Position numbers and translations under genes: made by a program
Notes under the pieces: generated by a model
The model's input: only the letters and a program-made list of their open reading frames with translations
Told to the model about the DNA's origin: nothing
Databases searched by the model: none
Source: Larimichthys crocea
Lineage: Eukaryota > Chordata > Actinopteri > Sciaenidae
Direction of reading: 5' to 3'
DNA length: 64,000 nucleotides
NCBI RefSeq assembly: GCF_000972845.2
Contig: NC_040018.1
Location: 10,079,157-10,143,156, forward strand
Shown here: in pieces, positions 38,066 through 64,000 of the stretch
How positions within the stretch are numbered: the stretch's first letter is position 1
Layout: each line of letters begins with the position of its first letter

Positions 38066-39467
38066 TACCAAGCAAAAAAAAAAAGACAAATATAAACACT
38101 TTAAAAAGTGAATTAATGAGAAGATAGTTTACTTGGCTGAGTAATACAGATGCCAAACTCCAAAACATCCGGAAGACAGCTGGAAAGGTTCCTAACTGCA
38201 TGTTTGACAGATGGCTAACACGTGACCTCGACACTGAACGCTGGAGCTGCATTTGTACGAGCCACAAACACTTGTTCCTTAATCATTTTATCATATCAAC
38301 ATATACAGTAACAAAACATAATTACAAAAATGAAGCAGCGTGCTGCATTATATGAGGGATCTTCAGAATGTGTAAATGAGTGTTTATGTTTAACCAAATA
38401 AACTGTTCAGGGTCCAAGGACTCCAGGTTTAATGAGCAGCTGTTGTTGGCAGTGCTCAAGATGTCAGCGAGAGACACAGAAGGAGAGAGAAGATCCACTG
38501 ATAACACGAAGCCAAATCATCACACAAGATTCATTTTCCATAGTGTTTATTCTTTGAAAATGAACACATACAGTGTAACAAACAAAACACTATAAATAAA
38601 TAAATACAGCTCATTTGATGACACAGTTTGGAGGAAGGTCTTTGTTTTGAAATAGATGTGTTGTGGACAGGAAATGAGGACCCTCTTCTTGTTTGAAAAA
38701 TGTGGAGAGAGTTGAAACGTCCTCCCGGTAAATCACCACTGAAATGTCTTAACGGTTTGAAATAGATGATTACAAAATCAATGTGACGGTACAATGAGTA
38801 GAATTTGAATATTTTAAACTTGGGTGTCCCCCAGTGGTAGCAGTATTAAAAACATGTAACATACAGACCAATCCCCAACTGTAAACGTCTCCTCACAATG
38901 AAAACATTACAGTACAGTGACACACAACTTTCAGGACGAAAAGATGTTTGACCGCCTGACCTCGTGTAAATGATCACATGAGCACTTTTCTAAAATGTGT
39001 TAGACATGAAATAAATCTGTGAATTGACCCTTTATTCATTCACAACTTACAGAACTAATCAGGATTGTTTCGTCCTATCCAGCCCTCTGTAACATTCTAC
39101 ACTTATTATATTTTAAACTATGAACAAAGTCAGTTTCAAACATCCAGGATTTGCTGTAAACAGGACTGTAAGGACCCCGTTATAAAAATATCATACCCTG
39201 ACTTTCTGCTTCGAGTGTGACAAGGCGTTTATGTAATATTTATAGAACTAAAAATATGTTTAACATACGAGACGCTTATAAACAACATACCACAGATATA
39301 TAAAATATAACACTAATATTTTGATCATACATTTTTTCTTTTTTTGCTTTTAAACTACTCATAAACAGTGAAACACCTCTCACTTGCTATAAAGCTTGAT
39401 TGAGGTGACGGAGCTCGACAAAACCCGAAAAGCCACCACACACTCAGACGCACGCACGCAGACGCAT

Positions 39468-39519
<52 letters not shown>

Positions 39520-40641
39520 ATGTGTACAGAAGTGGATTTTAATGCAAGCTTTCAGTCAGAGATTGAAGATCAAAGGGTTGCATTAAAAACTTGGTGGTCT
39601 GCCTTTGAATGAATGAAGTACCGTGTGATTCATATTGTAAGAAGCATTTTGTTTGTTTTGTTTGAGCGATGAAATAAGGCGAAGATAAATAAAAAAAGCT
39701 TTTAAAATGCAGCAGGCTAATAAATTCACATTCACTTTATTATTCACTTGTTACAGCTAAGTTTGCTAAATATGAACTATGAGCCACAAGTAACGATACG
39801 TACGACAAAATCTAACCTTTCGTCTTTAATATGCAAAATATATTTTCACAGCTACTCAAAAAAGAGCAACTTTATTCAGACATGAGCGAAGTTGCATGAA
39901 GTGTTAGCTGCAGTAAAGGTGTAATAACTGTTTTTAACGTTACACTGAGATGGACCTATATTATATGCATGTTGGAAAGGCGGTGTCTGCATGTAAGTGT
40001 TGGGACGCTTCAAATGCAAATAACTGTGTGCACCCTGAGAGACAGTTTGGCATATTTCAGAACTAAAAATATTTTTTTCCATTCCAGATCATTTTGTATT
40101 TGCCCGTTAGATACAGAGAGCCTGACACATTAAACATGTCGCCTCTTTAGGGAAGCTGGCAGATACCATTTGATGGACACAGGGGATAGTTTAAGGGATT
40201 ACACACCACCCAACGATATGTCTTTTCTTTGAGACATCCCAGATATTCATGATCCCTAAAATGATGACAGCTTCTACCACAACTTAGTTCATCACAATCC
40301 CTGTGAGCCTGTTAGACAAAGATATTGAGAAAATAAGAGGAATGATATGAATGGAAATACAATTTTCCGTCTTTGTAAGACGTTGCTGCCTCGTTAAAAA
40401 GCTTGTATGGAAAAGTAGGACTCTTTCCAAAATGAATGAGCTCATTTTATCAATTTTCCATTTGTAATTCGTGTCACTGGATGCGTTTGACTGTTATTAC
40501 TGGTATCAGAGAATCGAGGTAACCACTAAACACCACATAAAAAAGGTTACTATCCCATGGTACCTCTGAAAACAGGGTCAACCCATCTTTTAGAAGACCT
40601 CCACGGATGCTGCTACTTTCTGCGTGTCCTTCTTCATGCCC
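38066..40641. other. intergenic DNA and probable arl6 3' UTR
   Basis: No coding exon is seen. Several tttatt motifs (AATAAA on the minus strand, for example near 39737 and 39870) could end arl6 transcripts. A long (CA)n run occupies 39469-39515. Confidence 0.45.
39469..39515 (+). repeat. (CA)n microsatellite
   Basis: About 23 CA units preceded by related cacgcacgcagacgcatg sequence. Confidence 0.9.
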
Positions 40642-43121
<2,480 letters not shown>

Positions 43122-44520
43122 TGGCTAGCCAGCAACCATCAGCTGCCTGATCTATAAAAGAACAGAGGCATGAACCGTTAGCAGAGTTATACTAAACACC
43201 TTCTTTTGCATATATCATAGTCCTGGAGGTTTACATCAACAACTGAAGCATGTAGGGAGATTCCCAGAGGAGTAGTTGTGCATAGTGATGTGTCAGACGT
43301 GAACGAGCCGGTTCAAAGAGCCAGTGACAACAGCTTCTATGCTTAAGTTTTTCAAAGTGTTACTATCTGCTTTGTGTAGCAGAGAGGTCAGTGCATCGAT
43401 TGGGCGGCTTCAGAGAGTTAAAACGGTCTGTAAATACAATGAAAACAATTGGCTACAGCATTTTACTATAATTAGAAAATGTAATTTTTTTTAACTTTTG
43501 TCAGTACAAAGAATGTATTGAATAATTTAGTGAGGTGTACACACATAAACCACAAGTCAAAACAGCTGAAATATGGCTGAATTATTGAAGGTGTAAGCGA
43601 TAAAAACAAAAAAAGAGTCGTTTGTGAGCCGAAAGTGCAGACTCTGAGTCAAATGAACCGGCTCCCTAAAAAGACCCGAACTTCCCATCACTAGTTGCGC
43701 ACCTCTCTCTACACTGAAATCTTCAATCACTTCTTTTCTCCGGGTACAAGATGTTAATGTATAAATGGCTCGTCTGACGTGCTCTGACACTGTTTTCTGA
43801 GACACACTCGACAGTTTCAAACGTAGCTAGCTGAGCTAATTAACGCCCTCCATCTCCTAAAAAAAAAAGACATATAACCCAGTTTAACGTGTAGAGGAGA
43901 CGTCTGTGTTTATTAGCCTCACAGCAATGGCTGCCTGCGGCTATGAGCAAACAGTAGTAGCATTATCTGGTGGGTTTTTATTCGCTAGTCGTAGCTTAGG
44001 CTAACGTGCTTAGCGAGCTCTCGCTGGGTTCGTAATTAACATCCGCTAACGGCTACTTAGTTAATCTCTAGCCAGCCCGAGCTAACGTGTAGCCACTGAT
44101 TACTTCAGCTTTCTGTATCCACACAGGCGGCATCTGACGTTAGACAACTGCTCTGTGTCTTGAGTTTTTGTACAAAACATGCACACACAAACACGAGACG
44201 GCGCCAAGTAAACAAGACTTTAGCTGGCGTAGTTCGAGCTAATATGCTAGCTGGTGACGATGTCGCGTAACCTTAGCTCGTACTTTGTGTTAGAGGTAGA
44301 TTTTTACCTTGTGATTTAGCCTCGGTATCTTGCTTCCCAGTGTGTACCCGACGCTCCCTTCAGCTAGCTCATTAAATAACCAGAGTCAAAGCAGCGTTTC
44401 ATTCATTTCTCCGCTGCTCTGACATGCTCACTGCTAGCCAACAGCAAAAATAACACCCCGGTTATTTACACTCTGTTGCTGGGAGACCGGCGACTCAGGT
44501 CTGTCCCCTGCAGGACAAAC
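43122..44520 (-). promoter_or_regulatory. arl6: arl6 5' UTR exons, first intron and CpG-rich promoter region
   Basis: The acceptor ttatag|ATCAGG puts the edge of the first coding exon at 43151, 30 bases before the ATG. A donor AAG|gtaaaaat with exon edge 44308 is a good partner, so a non-coding exon probably runs up from 44308 to about 44400. The stretch 43900-44520 is rich in GCTAGC/AGCTAA motifs and CpG and has no TATA box, as expected of a housekeeping/ciliary gene. The start site is inferred. Confidence 0.45.
43283..43693. mobile_element. hAT-type non-autonomous element (MITE) in the arl6 first intron
   Basis: The element starts tagtgatg and ends catcacta. Its flanks are gttgtgca (43275-43282) and gttgcgca (43694-43701), an 8-bp target duplication with one mismatch, which is the hAT hallmark. 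Inside the ends, gagccggttc and gaaccggctc extend the inverted repeat. No transposase frame is present in its 411 bp. Confidence 0.75.
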
Positions 44521-44599
44521 ACGGCAGGTGCAGTACTGCGACATTTAGTAACTGTAATTAAATAATGTGTCATGTGTGTGCACTGTTACACAGTGTAAA

Positions 44600-45962
44600 C
44601 ATTTTTATTATCCTTGCCTATACATACAGATATTTAATATATATTTACCTTTTTATATGTACATAGTTTTTGTTCTTGTTCCTGTTTATGTTTATGTCCA
44701 CATTTACCTGTTTATCCTTGCCTATACATACAGATATTTAATATATATTTACCTTTTTAATTGTACATAGTTTTTGTTCTTGTTCCTGTTTATGTTTATG
44801 TCTACATTTACCGGTTTATCCTTGTCTATACATACAGATATTTAATATATATTTACCTTTTTATATGTACATAGTTTTTGTTCTTGTTCCTGTTTATGTT
44901 TATGTCTACATAACCTGTTTATCCTTGCCTATACATACATATTTATTATATATTTACCTTTTATATGTACATAGTTTTTTGTTCTTGTTCCTGTTTATGT
45001 TTAGTCTACATTTACCTGTTTATCCTTGCCTATACATACAGATATTTAATATATATTACCTTTTTAATGTACATAGTTTTTGTTCTTGTTCCTGTTTATG
45101 TTTATGTCTAATTTACCCTGTTTATCCTTGTCCTATCATACAGAATTTTAATATATATTTACCGANNNNNNNNNNNNNNNNNNNNNNNNNNNNNNNNNNN
45201 NNNNNNNNNNNNNNNNNNNNNNNNNNNNNNNNNNNNNNNNNNNNNNNNNNNNNNNNNNNNNNNNNNNNNNNNNNNNNNNNNNNNNNNNNNNNNNNNNNNN
45301 NNNNNNNNNNNNNNNNNNNNNNNNNNNNNNNNNNNNNNNNNNNNNNNNNNNNNNNNNNNNNNNNNNNNNNNNNNNNNNNNNNNNNNNNNNNNNNNNNNNN
45401 NNNNNNNNNNNNNNNNNNNNNNNNNNNNNNNNNNNNNNNNNNNNNNNNNNNNNNNNNNNNNNNNNNNNNNNNNNNNNNNNNNNNNNNNNNNNNNNNNNNN
45501 NNNNNNNNNNNNNNNNNNNNNNNNNNNNNNNNNNNNNNNNNNNNNNNNNNNNNNNNNNNNNNNNNNNNNNNNNNNNNNNNNNNNNNNNNNNNNNNNNNNN
45601 NNNNNNNNNNNNNNNNNNNNNNNNNNNNNNNNNNNNNNNNNNNNNNNNNNNNNNNNNNNNNNNNNNNNNNNNNNNNNNNNNNNNNNNNNNNNNNNNNNNN
45701 NNNNNNNNNNNNNNNNNNNNNNNNNNNNNNNNNNNNNNNNNNNNNNNNNNNNNNNGCGAGAGCGATCTATGCATACAGATATTTAATATATTTTACCTTT
45801 TTATATGTACATAGTTTTTGTTCTTGTTCCTGTTTATGTTTCTGTCTACATTTACCCTGTTTATCCTTGCCTATACATACAGTATTTAATATATATTTAC
45901 CTTTTTATATGTACATAGTTTTTGTTCTTGTTCCTGTTTATGTTTATGTCTACATTTACCTG
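44600..45962 (+). repeat. minisatellite, unit about 104 bp, with internal assembly gap
   Basis: The phrase tccttgcctatacatac recurs at about 44611, 44715, 44819, 44922, 45023 and 45125, then at 45864 after the gap, giving a period of 101-104 bp. Units differ by small indels. The 383-aa and 208-aa open frames over this region are translations of the repeat and of Ns, not genes. Confidence 0.9.
45166..45755. other. assembly gap (590 N)
   Basis: A run of N inside the minisatellite. The bases next to it (accga on the left, gcgagagcgatc on the right) do not fit the repeat unit, which suggests low-quality contig ends. The true array length is unknown. Confidence 0.98.
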
Positions 45963-46110
45963 TCAAGTCCTCTGTTTTGTTTTTTAACCGTACATATACC
46001 GTCTATATATGTTTGATGTTTGTACTAAGAGAGTGTAAAAGTGTAACCAGAGTCAAATTCCTTGTGTGTGCACACATACCTGGCGAATTAAAGTGATTCT
46101 GATTACACTA
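45963..46110 (+). mobile_element. 3' tail of a retroelement next to the minisatellite
   Basis: The phrase agagtcaaattccttgtgtgtgcacacatacctgg followed by gaattaaagtgattctgatt is a tail I recognise from fish retroelements (caaattccttgtgtg ... aataaagctgattctgatt). The minisatellite may have grown inside this element. Confidence 0.5.
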
Positions 46111-46207
46111 ATGAAATGCACTGCACACTGGAGGCATACACCTTCCACAAGACGATGGCCAAGATGAATCTATGAAATGTAAGAACAAAACACACAATAA
46201 AAAAAAA

Positions 46208-46227
46208 ATATATATATATATATATAT
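46208..46227. repeat. (AT)n microsatellite
   Basis: Ten TA units after an A tract. Confidence 0.85.
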
Positions 46228-46747
46228 TGATTGAAATTACAGACACAACAAAGAAGAAAATAAACCAATTTGGTGTAAAAATGGCAATTTCTGTTTGTTT
46301 TACTGCATTTGTAAGTTGATTTATGCCAATCCAGATCTCTTAGAGAACATCACACAGTAAAAACATTATTTTCTCTATAAGCATTATACCACATGGCATA
46401 AAAAAAATTGTAGACATTGAACAAAAAGGTATGTGCCACATTGTTTTTGGCTCTTTAAAGCCATACTGTATGCCTTTCATCTATAACCTGTTATAAGCAC
46501 CCGTTTGACAAACTCACCTGACAATTCTTCATGTCCAAAAAACGTGTCAGTCTCTCGAGTGACATTTAAGAGGATGCTGTTATAGTGCATGTGTGTGTGT
46601 GTTTGAGAGAGCATGTGCATCCATGGATACCTGTGAGTGTGTTATATGTGCATGAGCAATGAACAGTCAGCTTCGGAGAGAGAGCGAGATAGATGCTCTG
46701 ACCCGGGGTTAACGTCTGAGAGAAGACGAACTATTAAAATAGGGTTG

Positions 46748-46920
46748 TTTATTAAGGAACAAACATACTGAATAAAACATACAGCTTTCACAAGACTTTT
46801 TGTACAAGACATACTGCATTATCATGAGGATAGAACATACATTTCTATAAAATCTTTTGACATTCAGTGGTCTTCAGTTCAAAAAACATGATTGTATTTA
46901 CCATTCTGTCAATCTTTATT
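46748..46920 (-). promoter_or_regulatory. epha6: candidate epha6 polyadenylation signals
   Basis: tttatt at 46915-46920 and 46748-46753 reads AATAAA on the minus strand, 500-670 bases after the epha6 stop. Either would keep the transcript clear of the minisatellite. Confidence 0.35.
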
Positions 46921-47415
46921 TCTGGTGAATTGTTACAATAACCAGCCGGAAAGGTTGCTGTTAAAATCACATACTTTACCATACATTATCATACCATATA
47001 TCCACATCTTCTCTGGTCATGAGGTAACAAGAGACCATTCAAAGTCAATAGAAACCATTGGATTGTCACTTGGAAAGAGAAGAGGTATTGGTGAACACTT
47101 GAATAGACACTAGAGAAAGTCCTAAATTCAAGTGAATGCTAGTATTTGCTGAGATAACAAGGAGACCTCATTTGGCCAACGCTGACAGAGGTTGGTTGTT
47201 GTGGAGGCTGTATTGATAATGATCCATAAGATGATGAGCGTGTATTCACCAGTCCCACATGTCGTCGGCCTAGCAGCGGACCGCTGCTCACATAAGCAGT
47301 TACCTGCTACACCTAACAGTCTGGTGTTTGTGCAATTAGTTGGATGACGATGCCAAGGAGCTCTGGTTTGTTTCCAGCTCTGTGTGTACACACAGTCTGT
47401 CTCAGTGCAACGGTC

Positions 47416-58399
<10,984 letters not shown>

Positions 58400-61282
58400 C
58401 TACATATGCAGTGGAGGAGTACAGGGACATGAGTCAGCGGTGACTGTAAACCTGTGAGGAGTAGGCTGTCTGGAGGTTTTTAAAAAATGATGCATGAAGG
58501 AAAGAACAAAAAACAAAATGCCAAATCACTGGTAAATATATCCACAGTCATGATACTTCTAAGATTTGTTTTAAAAAGGTGATCTTATTTGATTTAGTGA
58601 TTGATATATGGTGCTAAGTGCCAATGAGTGATCCTTGATATAAAAGGGTCGGAATGAAAATGACAAGTCTGCAGCAGGACTGAGCAGCTCAGAGTCACCT
58701 GTCTGACAGTCCCAAGTAATGAGTGACTCCAGCCACTTACCGCTCGAGCCACTGCAGTGAACTCCAGAGTGAATTCACTGAGTTCAGAGACACGACTGCA
58801 AAACACATTTCAAAAATGTCTTCAGCCATCACAAGAAAAAGATGTCAGCTTTGAACAAAAAGTTTCAGAAGTACAAACTGGAAAGAGAAAAAAGAAAAAG
58901 AAGAAAGCAACAACTCGAAATAGAGTCGGAGGAAAGTGCACGCCGTATACATAAGATCTGCACTCTCCAGCTGTGTGTAGACTATCTCAAGTAAAACAAC
59001 TTTTGAGAAATGTAACAACCTGGTGGCAGTTTGGAAGAGAAATTGTTTCAGTAGCATAGGAATACCCAAAAGGGAGAGGAGGGCCAAGAAAGAACCATTT
59101 TACTGTCCAGCTCCAGCATGATGTGCAGCCGGAGAAAATATATTTTTGTTAACCAAACCACTAGACCCACAGCAACTGTTTATCATGTTTGTCATTATTG
59201 CTGAATTTGGAGGAATATTTTACACAAGGCTGCTGAGGAGACACAAAATCACCTAGCAGAGATTCAAATATTTACCATCAATTATTCATAAAGCCTTCGC
59301 TTGAACAGAATATGATTTGGCAAACTAATAGATCCAGTCCCTCTGTTGTCGAGCGTGCTGTTTGGGAGATCATTGTCGGAATACAAATTCAAGAGCAGCT
59401 TTATGTCTAAAAACTGTCCTCATGCTCAGAGAAGCAGATAACCTACTACACAGAGAAGGCCAAAGACTGGATTGGGTACTTGAGAAAGGTGATGTGCCAC
59501 CGTTTGAAGTCTTGACATGCTGTCAAGAGGCCGAGATTTTTCTGGCTGCAGCTCGACCCAGACACGACACTTCACAGTCCAGCAGCTCGACCATTTCAAC
59601 TTGCATTAAAACAAACAAAGGAAAAAAAGAAAAGGGGCACAGGAAGCAGGAGTTTGATGCTGACTACTGCAAAAATGCACACCCGAGGTGACAAATATGT
59701 AAATCTAAGGTGTGTCCGACCATTATATATGATGCACAGATTCAGACTCCTGACTCTAGTCTGTTTGAACATGCATTTCTTTTTGAACCTTAACTCTGTG
59801 ACAGAGAGTCAAAGTCAAAGTGTTTGAATAACTGAAGCAATTAAATCAAATCAAAGCTTCGCACTTCTTACAGGATTATCAAACACGGCATGAGTGTGCC
59901 AGTCATTAAAATTTCCACACACACACCCCAAACATACAGCATTGCGCACAGAAAAGATCTCAATCCTTGGACTGTGCTGTCTATTAAACAGTTTTCAGAG
60001 CCAGGTATCACACATCTGCCATGTCTGCCATGTTATTCCAGGTAACATGTGCTCTCACTATCCTGGTGGCAGGTGGTGTCTGAGCTGTTGGAGATGGTGT
60101 GGGAATATCTCAAGCCTCTGAGTCTGGCAGCCTGCTGCAGTTATTAATGGCAAACAGCAGACACACAAACAAAAACATACAGCATGTATTGACAGAACAC
60201 CACGGTGCAAAAAGTGCATAGGTGAGGCAAGGACAAACTGAAACGCTGATTTGTTTTGATCATCTGTGCCTGAATTACTGTCATTATGACAAAGTGCACA
60301 ATATTAAACACCGGTTCCTATAAAGAAATCTTTCAGCGAGGTGAAATATATGACAGGTAGCTAAAAGCATTTCAGATTGTGACCTGATTGATGTCAATGC
60401 AAGGTGAACACTGTTATCCCAAACTAATGAAAAATGAAAAAGTGCAAAGTCAGCCTGCGCCTAAAAGTTGTTTTCAATTAATCTGCAGATGATTTCCTTA
60501 AGTTAAATCGATACATTACTGGTGTACAAAATGTGAGAAATTCCTACAGCAAAAGTCAACGTCTTCAAAATCCAAACATATTCAACTTTCTGTCTCATTA
60601 AAAACAAAGAAAAGAAGCTGAACAAGCTGTAATATTTGGCTTGTTTTTTTTGCTTGAAAAATCAAAATAATTGCTGATTAATTAATTAAGTCTCTCAACT
60701 AATCCTTATGATCTTGATTATTTCTGCTTTAGTCCACAGAACTGAAACATCTGTAGTCGTTCATCCAAGATGAAAAATGCATGCAGGTGAAGGCACACAC
60801 AAAACCCGAGGCGAACATCGACTAATCTGTAGAGGAGAAGCTACAAAATACAGATTAGTCCACCCAGAGGTGTCGAAATCAGGTCTAAGGTTTGTAGTTC
60901 ATAGTCAAAGATCACTCTACAATGACCAAAGGTATGTTTGGGGTGAACTTATTAGTTCAGTTTTACATAGATTTACAACCATAGAGGCATTCCTTGTATG
61001 AAACACTTCAATTATGTATGATTAGACACAACATTTATATAAATAAGAACATTTATGAATACACGTTTCCTGCATTTTAAATCAATATGTTAAGACATAT
61101 CCACGTTACCCATAAATGTTATGTTCAACTGAGCAATGATGATGTTTTTCTGGCCACAGTGTAACCAGGCAGATAAATATGCATAACCCACTTAGGGGGT
61201 AGGAATGGTTGCTAGAATCACATTACTAGAGGGGATTTCTGTCTGCAGCATTCAGTAAAATGTTATGTATCTATCACCATGC

Positions 61283-61313
<31 letters not shown>

Positions 61314-62500
61314 GATATTTTTACTAAGTGAGAAAACTCTTTAAAAACCCTCTAAAGTCTTATGCAAGAGGCTATTTTTAGTTCAGGATAAATCAATCCA
61401 CCAGTTAGAAAGCAACTGTGATGTACGCATGCAGCAAAGATAACTCTTACGGTCATTATAATTTAATCACAATTTACACATCAGAAGATAACTGATACTC
61501 TAGTTATTGGTAACATGCAAAAAATAGGCTAACTGCTCGACTACAGATGGCCGAACATGTAAAGAGAGTACAGAGGGGGGAAGAAGAAAGAAAGAGTGAA
61601 CAGGGAGAGCTGAAAAGAAATCCCACGAGATTGCATCTCCCTAGCATCTGAGCATATAAATAGAAGTCAGCCTTATTCCCAGAGCAAGGGAGATGAAAAC
61701 AGAAGAGAATCCACAGGAGGAAAGGGGGGAAAAAAGAGCAAAGTAAAAGAGAGAAAATCTCCTGAATCAGGACACCACAGAACAGTGGGAAACATTCACA
61801 CGCATGTGAGAACTTCACATGACTAAATAAATATTTATGACGATAAAGATACAAGAGTCAAAAAACATTTAAAGTTTTACTGGAATTTGTAAAAAAAAAA
61901 CAAAAAGTCAACAGACAGTAATTTCCAATGTTCAGACTTGAGGTTATGTACGTAAACCTCTCCAACAGAACCTTTCTACCTGAACATTTTCTCATATAAA
62001 CTCCATATTATAGACATCTATCTGATTGTCAGACTCATTGTCACCTACTGGTAAGAGTTGATTTAAGCAAGGGGTGGTGCCTGGGTAGAGTATGCAAGAG
62101 AAGTAGTGTTCTTGTATTTGGACGGTGGTGGACTGAATCTGTTTGAGGGGCAGGGACTAAAAGGGAAGCAGCAGTATGTGGTGAGGCACCAGTGCAGCAA
62201 GCTGTGATGCATTTATGGCGAAACAGTTCCAAACCCTGGATAAGACCCTGGATTAAAATTGTTTACTGTTGTCTTTGTAATAAAACACACAAGGGAGCGA
62301 CTACGTATTTAGCTGGAAAGGCACCCTAGAGTGCATTAATCAGGTTTTATCTCCCATAGGGGCATCCAAGAGGGCACTTATGTGGTGTTCTTTCTGAACA
62401 AATCTTTTTGACTAATCCATAATACCAACCAAAGAGGCATTCGAGGTGATCAAATGTGTTTTCTGAGACTCCATGACTAAAGAGATAACTCTAACGTCGA
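58400..62500. other. epha6 upstream intron
   Basis: Searched for the first fibronectin III, Cys-rich and ligand-binding exons without finding any. It holds a (TG)n run at about 61285-61313, a purine-rich stretch at 58880-58920 and a GA-rich stretch at 61565-61760. No other gene is supported. Confidence 0.5.
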
Positions 62501-62529
62501 AGGCAACAGACACTCCACTCCGAGACAAA

Positions 62530-63572
62530 GTGATCTTGCATCTTACTTAACTGAGCATTATAACTTATCAAGGTTAGACAAGCACACAGGCAATCGGGAA
62601 GAGAGATATTGGGATATTCGCATTCTCACAGCTCCTCTGGGTATATCCGCCACCGCTCTTCTGGGAAGATTTTCCACAACATTTTGGAGAGTGTCCGTGG
62701 GAATTTGGGTATATTCAGGCAAAAGAGCATTTGGCATTCTTAGCTCTCCCAAAGCTTCTTCAGTTCGGTTGAGGTCACAGCTCTGTATTGGCCAATGAAG
62801 TTCTTCCGCGCAAACCTGGAGCTTGCGTTGCACACAGGTGTGCAGTCATGCTGGATCAATTAAGGAACTCCCACAAAGTTGGAAGCACACAACTGGCTAA
62901 AATGTCTTTGTAGCATTAAGAATAACAGCTCATGAATCCTACAACACCAAACTATGCACGTTCTCCTGGCGTCCATCAAACCCCAGTTCCACCCACCAGA
63001 CTGCCAGATGCCAAACACCACACCACACACCAAAGAACATGTTAGCACTGCTCCAGAGTCCAGTTGTGATGCGTCTTACACCACAAAGCCGATGTTTAGC
63101 ATTGCTCATGGTGAAGTGAAAGTTGTGTCCAGCTGCTTAGCCACTGAAACCCATTTCATGAAGCTCCCGATGCACAGTTTGTGTGCTGGCATTACTTTCA
63201 GAGGCAGTGACGCAACAGATGATAGGCGATCTTTACGTGTTTCAGCACTCGTTGGTCCCAATCTGTCAGTTTGGGTGGTCAATCACTTCATGGCTGAGCT
63301 GTTTTTGGCTCCAAGGTGCTTCTACTTCACAATAATAGCACTTATAGTTAACCCCAGCAGAAATTTCACTGCGATGCCGCTGACTTGTGACAAAGGTGGC
63401 ATTCTATGACAGTGCCACATGTAAAGTCACTGAGCACATTCGAAATGTTTGTATGTGGTTATCTTATGGCTACGTGCTGGATTTGATGCACCTGTTGACA
63501 GTGGGTGTGGCTGAAACACCTGAAACTTAATAATTAGTTGGAGCATTGACGGACCTTTGACCATATAGTGTA
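62530..63572 (-). pseudogene. decayed Tc1/mariner-type transposon with transposase remnants
   Basis: On the minus strand, the frame at 62558-62833 holds the end of a Tc1-like transposase: a WPIQSCDLNRTEEALGEL block equivalent to the usual W-P-x-x-S-P-D-L-N-P-I-E region with the last catalytic acidic residue, then IPTDTLQNVVENLPRR. Further right (62840-63420) are remnants of helix-turn-helix and DDE regions, including gggtttcagtggc, actggactctggagcagtg and catctggcagtctg. The frame is broken by several stops and shifts and changes frame, so no functional protein is made. The right end ttgaccatatagtg resembles the inverted-repeat tip of this fish family. The element lies in the epha6 intron. 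Confidence 0.7.
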
Positions 63573-64000
63573 ACCATAAGTATACTGTATGACTTCTACG
63601 CTTCAACCACTAGGATCCTGAATGACGCACCTATAAATAAATGTATTACTATTATTATTGTAGTTATTAATATTATCATAAATAGTGCTTATTTAGTTAC
63701 ATAAAAATATTTTTTCTACTCACTTATTTACTAAAATTACTTCCATAATAACCAATATTATTATATATTTTTTGTTTTGTTTACAGTTTACAAAAATTGA
63801 TTTCACTGTATGTGACAGAAACTAAACTGAATTGGTGCATTACATAACAATATACTACAGTGTAAATTATTTTAATATTTGTTCTTTCAATCAATCTGCT
63901 GGAAGAATGGCAAAAACAAATATGTATAAATTGCTGACTTACATTACACACCGAGCCAAACGTCGAGCAATTACAAAAGCAGACTGAATTCTTCGCTCGT
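63573..64000. other. AT-rich intron sequence to the window end
   Basis: Low-complexity ATTATT-rich DNA (63640-63770) and non-coding sequence; nothing recognised. Confidence 0.5.

Noticed and set aside
44865..46016. 383-aa plus-strand frame rich in Tyr, Val and Phe
   Set aside because: It is a translation of the 104-bp minisatellite and 590 Ns; there is no codon signal and the repeat drifts by indels.
59362..59691. 109-aa plus-strand frame in the epha6 intron
   Set aside because: No domain, no splice context, no similarity I can recognise; probably chance.
62954..63409. 151-aa plus-strand frame
   Set aside because: Antisense to the decayed Tc1-like transposase; similarity is on the minus strand.

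Overview
This is nuclear DNA from a ray-finned fish, most likely a percomorph teleost. The evidence is split vertebrate genes with GT..AG introns, vertebrate-specific families (an LMO7/LIMCH1-type LIM protein, KCTD12, the choline transporter CHT1, ARL6/BBS3 and an EphA receptor), very abundant (TG)n/(CA)n microsatellites, and dispersed repeats typical of fish (tRNA-derived SINEs, hAT-like and other palindromic MITEs, a decayed Tc1-like transposon). There are no operons, CRISPR arrays, rRNA genes or intact tRNA genes, and no prokaryotic or viral system is visible.

Layout. Positions 1-6164 (+) hold the 3' part of an lmo7-like gene ending in a LIM domain. Positions 6165-18334 are intergenic and full of nested repeats. 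18335-19135 (-) is the single-exon kctd12 gene. 19136-31118 is a gene-poor interval. 31119-35668 (-) is the complete coding region of slc5a7, with a TATA-containing promoter and a non-coding first exon near 36.45-36.6 kb. 36.6-40.6 kb is intergenic and carries a SINE, a Z-DNA-prone tract and a candidate REST/RE1 site. 40642-43121 (-) is the complete arl6 coding region, with a probable non-coding exon near 44.3 kb. 44.6-46.1 kb is a minisatellite of about 104 bp units containing a 590-base assembly gap. 47416-58399 (-) is the 3' half of epha6, from the second fibronectin III domain to the C-terminal PDZ ligand. From 58.4 kb to the end lies upstream intron of epha6, with a degraded Tc1-like transposon at about 62.5-63.6 kb.

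All four multi-exon genes were rebuilt exon by exon. Splice phases close exactly: slc5a7 gives 596 aa, arl6 gives 185 aa, and the epha6 exons join without a frame break. The genes do not form a pathway. kctd12 (GABA-B receptor auxiliary subunit), slc5a7 (choline uptake at cholinergic terminals) and epha6 (guidance receptor) are neural, arl6 is ciliary, and lmo7 is a junction/cytoskeletal adaptor. Gene names rest on recognised sequence plus neighbour order (lmo7 beside kctd12, epha6 beside arl6, as in mammals), not on a database search.
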